A stretch of 64,000 nucleotides of DNA from contig JAOWCC010001751.1 in NCBI GenBank assembly GCA_030867875.1, positions 19,924,026 through 19,988,025 of the forward strand. Direction: 5' to 3'. Both the position numbers and the translations under genes were made by a program. This document shows positions 57,119 through 64,000 of this stretch, one piece after another (position 1 is the first letter of the stretch; each line of letters opens with the position of its first letter). Source of the DNA: Actinernus sp. WN-2022 (lineage: Eukaryota; Cnidaria; Anthozoa; Actiniaria; Actinernidae). The notes beneath the pieces were generated by a model. That model saw only the letters and a program-made list of their open reading frames with translations, had not been told where the DNA came from and made no database searches.

Positions 57119-58440
57119 ATTCTTATTGAAATCGCCCCGCCTCAGAAAGTAGAGGCAGTACATGTCAACGCACTGAATAAAAAGTTTTTTTTCTATAAAT
57201 CTAAAGTTTTAAAAAAAAAAAAGTGTAAGACCTCTTTAGCTACTATTACTACTACTGACTACAAAAATACGCGAGTCGGTAACACTCTTTTTCTTCGGAA
57301 AGTCATTTCAAATGCTTTCCGAATTTGAGTTAATTTAATACACTGCTCGAAAATTGCAAAACTTACCGCCGTTTTATCTTCTCATACTGATCTAATTACC
57401 GAATTAAACAAGCGCCGTTAGCTTAATTGAAATAGAACAAAGCACGCGAGTCGGTAACACTCCTTTATTCGGCAAAGTTCTTTCAAAATAGATGGATCGA
57501 CGCGAGCATTACGGGTTATAAAAACTTACATACCACGATAATTACGTCAACTTCATTATGGTTTTCATGCATGTAAAAATCATCAGGTTATTTGGCAGTT
57601 GTTTCCAAATACGAGTCTACTCGCTGCAAGCTAAATATATTTAGTAGCGTTACGAAATGTACACAAGTGGGTAGTAAATTAATGCAGTATGTTGTTATGT
57701 TATATAAACAAGTTATATAATCCCGTTGGGATAATGTTGAGGGTGTATAAAGAGGAGTGATTAATATGTAAGAATCATTCGAAGGCGTTTCTCTACCTTG
57801 ATACCTAAATTTTCTTTAAGACATATGTTAAGAATAGAGGAAATGTACTGACTACACATCTAATATATAGACTTGATTTGCCAACATTATATATATACTG
57901 CTGTAATTAACAAAGCATACAAGGCGGTACAACAAGTATCAATAAACGAGATGCCCGCCCCTGATCTGTTGTTTGTGTTTAATGCAGTTTAGCTATTAAA
58001 TGTTTTATGCTCGTTTCAGAGTGATAAGAGTATAAGGTAAGTTTTAAAACCTCCCGCCGTTTTAGATCTTAATTAGTTCATTAGCTTGTTTATTCAGGAC
58101 GTTTTCACGCAAGTCGGTAACACTTGAACATTCGGCAAAGTCTTTTCAAAGTAGGTGGATCAAAACCTTTAAGTATCCACAATAATTACATCATCTACAT
58201 GTTGGCTTCAGGCAAGAAATACTAACAACTAATCATTCGAAGATTGACGAAGATTGTATGTTGCACTGCTCGCGCGAATGAAAATTGCAGCGTTTACCGT
58301 AGCTACCAACACGAATTTTGTCTAAGAAAAGTGAAGCGTGGATTTTAAAATAAAATTAAATTGCATGTTTTTATACACATTACTGATAGTTTTTTGTATT
58401 ACTATTCTCCACCTCCAATACATTACAGTAATAAAAAGAA
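57119..58440. repeat. Diverged repeat units with GAGTCGGTAACACT
   Basis: CGCGAGTCGGTAACACTC..TTCGG(C/A)AAAGT.. occurs at 57271, 57445 and (as CGCAAGTCGGTAACACTT) 58108. Around each lie shared pieces, TTACCGCCGTTTTA before and GTGGATC..CCACRATAATTACRTC after, so a unit of several hundred bp is present about three times in direct orientation. No coding frame. Confidence 0.6.
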
Positions 58441-58535
58441 GGAAAACATGTTAGAGGGAGGGGGGCGAAATCGCTAGAGGGGGGCGAGGAAGGGGGGGGG
58501 GGGATTCACAGGGGGGGGGGGGGGGCGAAATCGCT
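58441..58535. repeat. Poly-G blocks, inverted relative of 56969-57118
   Basis: G runs separated by GGCGAAATCGCT and GGATTCACAG. GATTCACAGGGG is the complement of CCCCTGTGAATC seen at about 57060, and GGGCGAAATC of GAAATCGCCCC at 57128, so the two GC blocks look like inverted ends around 57119-58440. Confidence 0.6.
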
Positions 58536-58540
58536 GGTAT

Positions 58541-58735
58541 ACCGGGGTGGCGCAGTAGTTAAGGGCTTCGCCTCTTGCCTTTGTGGCCAGGTTCGATTCC
58601 CGAAAACGGCGCATATGTGAGTTGAGTTTGTTGGTATCTCGCTCTTGCTCTGAGGGTTTTTCTCCGGGTTCTCCGGTTTTCCTCCCTCCTCAAAAACCAG
58701 CCTAAATTCCAATTCGATCCTGGAGTTCGTCGGAA
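58541..58735 (+). mobile_element. tRNA-derived SINE copy
   Basis: CCGGGGTGGCGCAGTAGTTA head, GGTTCGATTCCC B box, GGCGC, then body with TTTTTCTCCGGGTTCTCCGG and CCTCAAAAACCAGCC, and AATTCCAATTCGATCC before it diverges. Inserted beside the G-rich block. Confidence 0.8.
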
Positions 58736-58749
58736 TACTTAAATATAAG

Positions 58750-59770
58750 CCTCTGGCTTGGGAGACCCGGTAACGGCTTCCTATATCTTCGATGTAAAAT
58801 AAACCATATATTTTTTTATTTTTTATTTTAACCCGCTCAGGGACATTAAGGCATGAGTCTCAAACGGGGTGGTCTATCTCTTCATGCTTGTTTGTTGTTA
58901 GATATAGTCTCGGCATTTTTACAGATTCGATAAAGTCACATTAATACCTTTTGGGGGCAGTCTCCATGGAAACGTGTAATGTGACCTTTGAACTCTAATT
59001 TTAAGGAAAATTGGGAAAAGCCTCCTCAAGCTTTCACCGAATTAACAAAAATTCCAATAATAACCAACTTTCCAAATTGGAGCACCGAAGTGTGCACTAA
59101 CCTTGATTCATTTGCATGAAAATACAGGGGTCGCACTTAGAAAAGTTGCTTGAGTTTCTGTTTGTATTCCCAATAAAATCTGTCAACACATGTCGTTCGG
59201 TGTGCATGTGCGACCCTTGGATTTTCGATCTGCAAAAACTTTGCGGATTGACTAAAACTTTAAATAAACCGAAGTGTATGGGTGGGGCAGGTATTTTGAC
59301 CAAAAATTAGAGCTGAACAATAGGAATCGCTTCTGAAGTGTCAGCACTTGTCAACTGAAAGAAAACCAGATCAGACCTCGAGAAATTGCGAAAGAGCCAA
59401 AACCACCGGAGTCTGTCACGTTTTCGCCGGAATTCTCTTGAAAGCAGCATGGACGGGCAAGGGTTCAACAACTCTCATTTTCTTCCTCGATTTAATTCTT
59501 TTAACCAATAATTCACTGAACGTGGTACTCTCTAGGCATATGGCACACGATGAATCCTCCGCACAAAGAGATAGACCACCCCCTCTTGATTTGCGGCGGC
59601 CGGCCATATTGGAGGCCCATGCCGAGTGTCAAAAATTAATCTGATTAAGAAATGAACTCTATCACATGAACGATCACACTAAAATTAGTAAGTTTACAGA
59701 GTTTGAGAATGTTTGGATAAATACGAGCTGAATGGCAAGCTTTTAAAAATCGCAAAAATAGAGAGAATGT
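58750..59770. other. Intergenic, no gene supported
   Basis: A TTTTATTTTTTATTTTAACCC stretch (about 58806) may be a LINE 3' end. GGGGTCGCAC (59128) and GTGCGACCC (59207) make a weak foldback. The opposing frames at 59348-59644 and 59416-59607 (starting MAGRRKSRGGG on the minus strand) overlap each other and have no splice partners; neither is recognised. Confidence 0.4.
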
Positions 59771-59961
59771 GGCTTACTGTATTTTGCGAAACGAAACGAA
59801 ACGAAACGAAGTTGTATTTTGCGAAGTTGTATTTTGCGAAGTTGTATTTTGCGAAGTTGTATTTTGCGAAGTTGCATTTTGCGAAGTTGTATTTTGCGAA
59901 GTTGTATTTTGCGAAGTCAACTTCGTTTCGTTTCGTTTCGTTTCGCAAAATACAGTAAGCC
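59771..59961. mobile_element. 191-bp perfect-TIR element with 15-bp tandem core and 9-bp duplication
   Basis: Two identical 43-nt inverted arms (59771-59813 and 59919-59961; outer GGCTTACTGTATTTTGCG, inner four ACGAA repeats then GTT) match without mismatch. Between them are seven tandem copies of GTATTTTGCGAAGTT, a shortened version of the arm itself. AGAGAATGT is duplicated directly outside, at 59762-59770 and 59962-59970. Perfect arms and perfect duplication indicate a recent insertion. Both strands stay open because 15 is a multiple of 3; not coding. Confidence 0.9.
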
Positions 59962-60010
59962 AGAGAATGTATGGTTTTGATGCCCCACAAACACCGCAAA
60001 TTTTATGAAA

Positions 60011-60362
60011 TAATATCGCGTGATACTGCTTTATTATCGCGATACCGTTTTACTATCACGCGATACCGTTTTATTATCTCGCGATAGTGTTTTAATGTGT
60101 TATTTTAAAATGCGTATACATTACTTAGATGAAAATGTATCAGGGATGGCTGCATCCCTGTTATTTTCAATATCATTTTGAATCGCCGGTAAGTATTCAG
60201 GTAAAGCCAAATTCGTTGTCGGAAGTAAGAAAAACATATAAAGAAGAAGAGCATTATCACGTAGCGTGTTCGCCGCCATGTTGTCTATATAGCTAACTAT
60301 GTACGTATTTTAAAATAACACATTATCGCGCGATATTAAAACACTATCGCGCGATATTCTTT
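60011..60362. mobile_element. Inverted-repeat element built of TATCGCGNGATA units
   Basis: The left arm has four spaced copies of TATCGCG(T/C)GATA-like words, then GTGTTTTAATGTGTTATTTT; the right arm has TAAAATAACACATTATCGCG and two more units. Arms pair over the ATTTTAAAATRCGTA region. The loop contains GCCGCCATGTTG. No coding frame or clear duplication. Confidence 0.65.
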
Positions 60363-60687
60363 AATAAAATTTGTGTTTGTGGATGTCCTTACAGAGCTCC
60401 GTACTTTAGCAGCTCCTGATCAACGAAAGCCGGCCATACTGTTCGCTCTTATTTTTTGTGATTTTGAAAGCTCCCCATATGTTCATTATCAAACCAATCA
60501 CGCTTCCTCAAACTCGGTAAACGTACTAATTTTAGTGTGATCTTTCTTAAGATGTTGTTCATCTTTTAATCGAATTAATATTTGACATTCGGTCCCAGTC
60601 TCTTCCTCAACCCCGAAATGGCTAATAGCCTGGGTAAAGTTACCCTTGCTTCGAACAACCGGGCCCTGAAGGTTAAAGTATTTCAAA

Positions 60688-61009
60688 AAGGCGCATTCGG
60701 AGACAACAAAGCATTAATCCATTACCCTTTTCATTGAGCTGCGACCCTGGAAGTTTCAAGTCTCGTTTCGAAAATTGCATATTATTGACGAAATGGCCAG
60801 AGCTACGAAAGCCCTATAAAAGCCGTGTAAACTCTTTCACCGTCAATCAAACGCGGAGTCTATTCTCAGCTCGTACAAAGCTTTCTAAGGCGTACTCGTT
60901 TGATGGTCGGCTAAATACAATTTTCGAAACGAGACTTGAAATTTCCAGGGTCGCAGTTCAATGAAAAGCCGGTAATGAATTAATGCTTTTTTGTCTCCGA
61001 ATGCGCCTT
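60688..61009. mobile_element. 322-bp inverted-repeat element
   Basis: AAGGCGCATTCGGAGACAA and TTGTCTCCGAATGCGCCTT are the outer ends; arms pair for about 95 bp through TGCGACCCTGGAA and AAGTCTCGTTTCGAAAATTG. The central 130 bp is unpaired. Just to its left, 60640-60668 is an end fragment of the GGGCCCGGTTGTTCGAA family. Confidence 0.72.
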
Positions 61010-61198
61010 ACATTCACTATTTCTCGACACTTTTCTTCATTTGATGGACTAAGTCTTTGAATGCTTTGAACTTTGAAATAGCTAAGGCATGTGGATGTGT
61101 GAAAACAAATAGTTGTATAGCTGGGCAGTCGACCCTTTAATAATGCAGACATAACTGATCGAAGCTTTCCTATTTGTTGTGGCTTTATAGGGGACGTC

Positions 61199-61528
61199 TA
61201 CAAATATATATTTTTTTCTTAACCGTCAATTGGACGCTCCTGAACCGCTCCCCCTTGACGTCCACTTCCATGCAATATTATTAGGCCATCCCTACTTTTT
61301 TTCGGCTGTTTCTGATCGTCCGACCCGGCCCGATTTTTTTTCCCTTCTTTTTTTTTATCGTTTTACAAATATATATTTTTTTCTTAACCGTCAATTGGAC
61401 GCTCCTGAACCGCTCCCCCTTGACGTCCACTTCCATGCAATATTATTAGGCCATCCCTACTTTTTTTCGGCTGTTTCTGATCGTCCGACCCGGCCCGATT
61501 TTTTTTCCCTTCTTTTTTTTTATCGTCC
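61199..61528. repeat. 165-bp tandem duplication carrying a TTAGGCCATCCC end
   Basis: 61199-61363 and 61364-61528 are essentially identical 165-bp copies. Each contains CAATTGGACGCTCCTGAACC and the terminus TTAGGCCATCCCTACT of the element family at 62931-63310. After the second copy, GACCGACCCAAAATTTGAAA and GATGAGAAATGGG match the right part of that family. The 107-codon frame across the duplication is not a gene. Confidence 0.88.
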
Positions 61529-61851
61529 GACTCACGACCGACCCAAAATTTGAAAACCCTGACTTGATGAGAAATGGGAAAGACTAAGTCCTAAAGTTCA
61601 ATAAAATATTTCCTTAACGTCCCGCTGTTTACCCCCTCACCCATTGATTTGTCGAGGCCCCTTTCAGCAAGGAGATTGAGAGGGGTGTCTTACACTAAAC
61701 TGTCTAATAAGATATATACGTAATTATAATATAACCCAGATAGTACGAGCAGTCTGATTGGCTTGTAGACTCAAAAATCTATGGTCTATTGTGCCGGTAA
61801 ACACATAGAAATCGGCACGCCTGCTTGCGTTGTGTCGTAGTTATATCATAA

Positions 61852-62350
61852 AAGCAATAGACCATACATGATTCAATACATGATTCAATATCATAACTAC
61901 ATATACATTTCAATAGCCTCCTCCGCGGCAACTCCCGTAAAATGGGATTCCTGTGCGGACCGGGATTCCTGTGGTATAAGAGAAGGGGGGAGGGGAAAAA
62001 AAGGAGGGGAGGGGGGAGGGGAGAGGGGGAAGAGAAAAGAAGAGGCCCACCCCCTCCCCCTCACCTGAACCTTCCACAGGAAGCCCGCTCAGATGATCCT
62101 TCCACCACAGGAATCCCGGTGATTCAAATTTCTTATTTCTTATTATTTAGGAGTTGCCTGCGGAGGAGTCTAACATTTCAATGTGTTTACTGGCGAAATA
62201 AAGCGCTTGGGATTTTGGGAGAACACTTGAAATGCTGAACTGATCACGCGCCTTCGTCTTGTGATTTTCAAGCATTTCTTGTGTTCTCCCAACATCCCGC
62301 GTGCTTTATTTCTCCAGTAAATACATTGAAATACGCGTGGTCTATTGCTT
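61852..62350. mobile_element. Outer inverted-repeat element hosting a nested insertion
   Basis: AAGCAATAGACCA at the left pairs with TGGTCTATTGCTT at the right; inside, CATTTCAATGTGTTTACTGG and GAGAACACTTGAAATGCT pair with CCAGTAAATACATTGAAAT and AGCATTTCTTGTGTTCTC. Its left arm is interrupted by the element at 61915-62172. Another end-like ATGGTCTATTG lies at 61780. Confidence 0.7.
61915..62172. mobile_element. 258-bp inverted-repeat element with 10-bp duplication
   Basis: ACATTTCAAT flanks both sides (61905-61914 and 62173-62182). Ends AGCCTCCTCCGCGGCAACTC and GAGTTGCCTGCGGAGGAGTC are inverted copies, and GACCGGGATTCCTGTGGT pairs with ACCACAGGAATCCCGGTG. A purine-rich block GGGGAGGGGAAAAAAAGG (61986-62045) sits in the middle. 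The host sequence is the left arm of another palindromic element. A 9-10 bp duplication is Mutator-like. Confidence 0.78.
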
Positions 62351-62644
62351 AATTGAAAAAGGTTGTCGAATAAAAGTATAAACCATAAACGATACGGGAA
62401 GACGGCACTTTATTTTTTTGTTAATGAAGCTATTCGCAGCCGTTATTTGTGTCGTCACGCAACGCTTTTAAGCTAAGCCATGCAGCTCTAAAATGTTGGC
62501 ATGCTGTAGACTGCACGATCACGGTTTATTAACTTCCCAGAAAACCATTAGGTCGTATCGTTTCTGCCCGACTATAAAGTGCTAACATTAATATTTTTTG
62601 ATTGACATACAGAGCGTGACGTCATGTCCAATTAGCTGGGGTTT

Positions 62645-64000
62645 AATAACAATAATCTTTATTCCTTTCACACCAATAAATGTGGTACCTTAGAAATACA
62701 AACATAAAATACAATACTAATGCAGATAACACAAAATGTCAAATCACAAAATAGAAATACACATATTTCTCTTACACTAAAATAGACTTATGCCTCAAGA
62801 ATTTCTAAAACTAAACATTTCTAGGACACTATAACAATATTCTGCGACTAGACGTAGAATAGAAACATCACCCATATTCATAATATATATAAAAATATTA
62901 TTTGAATTAAATAAACGGAAAGATTCGTTAGGCCATCCCTTTTTTATTTTCCGTTTCTCATCGTCCGACCGACCCATTTTTGTGGCTTTTTGTAGAAATA
63001 AAAAAAAAATTGGGGGGAGGGGTGGGGGTGAAGAAACCCTAGAGCAGCTCCTGGAAGCTCATGCTCGAGGGTAGGTTACACAATAGTTTCGGCGGTGCAT
63101 TTGTAATTCCATGTTTGTAGCGTATACGGACGACGACATCGATGGTTTCGTCGTCCATGTTGGTTTGTAACCTCGCCTGTGCAACCGCGCCTTATTAGTT
63201 CCAGTCTCTCCGCGTATATTTTATTACAATTTTTTTTTTCTCACCCGACCGACCGACCCAATTTTTGAAAACCCCACCGATGAGAAACGAAAAAAAAAAT
63301 AGGGATGGCCTTATAATCAAATAAACTTCTTAAAAATATGACCCTCCGTTCTTCAAATTCCTTACTAGAGCATTTCATCAAATAATGGTACTCATCGCCA
63401 ATTACATTCAAATTGCAAAAATTACACTTCCTTTCCTCGTATGGAGTATGACTGTATCGACCAGATTCAACAGGTAACTTGTGAGCTGACATACGCAGCC
63501 TTGAAACAGCCTGTCTATGCTTCACATTCTGAATTTCTGACAGATGTCTTTATTTGACTAAACGTTCGAAGTTTGCCACAATTACGACCCTGTTGAACCT
63601 GGTCTTTCCAGAAGGAAGAGAACAATTCATATAATTTTGTTTTTACGAAGCTACCTAAACTTTTCAACTGTTTAAGCGGTATGTGAATATCAACTAGTAG
63701 TGGTTTCAACTCACACCATTCTAACACATAATTCGTAAACGATACCGCCTGGTACTTATTTTGGATGCACGCTCTTGCAGCTTTGCCCACAAGAGTATCG
63801 TCATAAGAACTATCAGTTATTCGAACCCAATATTTTGCTACCAGGGAAGAAATTTGCACGATTACTGAAGGACTTCTACCCAGCTCACCGGCATAAACTG
63901 CCAAATTTGTAGTTTTATTATGAACCCCCAAAATACGTTTGTAAAATTTAAGCTGTAACCTTTCTAAATCGCTGACTACTTTGAAGAATTTTTGTTTAAA
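62645..64000 (-). mobile_element. LINE ORF2 C-terminus and 3' UTR, runs off the window
   Basis: Minus strand, entering from beyond 64000. Residues in 63515-63931 (YAGELGRSPS, AKYWVRI, KFYELF-like KLYELFSSFW) and 63241-63525 (HRQAVSRLRMSAHKLPVE, CNFCN, DEYHYLMKCS) are the zinc-knuckle-like C-terminal region typical of LINE ORF2 proteins. A frameshift near 63535 separates the two frames. The ORF resumes left of an inserted element as NESFRLFNSNN and stops near 62797, followed by a 3' UTR ending ATTCCTTT.. at 62645. Inactive. Confidence 0.85.
62931..63310. mobile_element. 380-bp Harbinger-like MITE inside the LINE
   Basis: Inverted ends GGCCATCCCTTTTTTATTTT and AAAAATAGGGATGGCC, with TTA at 62928-62930 and 63311-63313. 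Excising the element plus one TTA rejoins the LINE frame exactly (LFDY then NESFRLF), so both boundaries are certain. A 3-bp TTA duplication fits PIF/Harbinger (TWA) targets. Related sequence is at 61199-61575. Confidence 0.85.

Overview
The window is eukaryotic nuclear DNA from an early-branching animal, most likely an anthozoan cnidarian and perhaps a stony coral. It is AT-rich, its genes are split by AG/GT introns, and its intergenic space and introns are packed with short inverted-repeat elements, tRNA-derived SINEs, decayed LINEs and minisatellites. The cnidarian assignment is inference from gene structure and repeat style; no species-specific marker is visible. There are no bacterial-style operons, CRISPR arrays or viral genomes.

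Three protein-coding genes can be assembled exon by exon, with splice sites and reading phases that agree. (1) Minus strand, 15315 to 5755: a six-exon gene for a 377-residue, Ser/Thr-rich, basic protein that I do not recognise. (2) Minus strand, 46113 to 26098: a twelve-exon IFRD1/IFRD2 orthologue (interferon-related developmental regulator, 427 residues) with the whole IFRD fold and the conserved C-terminal tail. (3) Plus strand, about 46752 to 53896: a three-exon TMEM167B (kish-B) orthologue of 73 residues. Genes 2 and 3 are head to head, with about 640 bp between start codons and a perfect TGACGTCA box between them.

Region by region: 1-5.7 kb is intergenic, with a 1.6 kb 17-bp minisatellite, an 8-bp-TSD inverted-repeat element, and a 69-bp minisatellite. 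5.7-15.3 kb is gene 1, whose introns carry TTAA-flanked and other inverted-repeat elements and a Penelope-type hammerhead core. 15.3-26 kb is gene-free repeat territory with a 34-bp minisatellite, LINE scraps, SINEs and a 50-bp perfect palindrome flanked by a 9-bp duplication. 26-46 kb is the IFRD gene, whose introns hold LINE, SINE, 5S-like, Tc1-like and piggyBac-like elements. 46-54 kb is TMEM167B, with a 1.2 kb foldback in its first intron. 54-64 kb is gene-free and the densest in palindromic elements, several with clear target-site duplications and nested insertions, ending in a LINE that runs off the window.

The genes have no obvious joint pathway. IFRD proteins act on ribosomes and transcription, while TMEM167B is a small Golgi/secretory membrane protein; their link is the shared promoter region. 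The most unusual content is the set of very small, near-perfect palindromic insertions with 9-10 bp target duplications (21182-21231, 59771-59961, 61915-62172). I see no convincing new multi-gene system.
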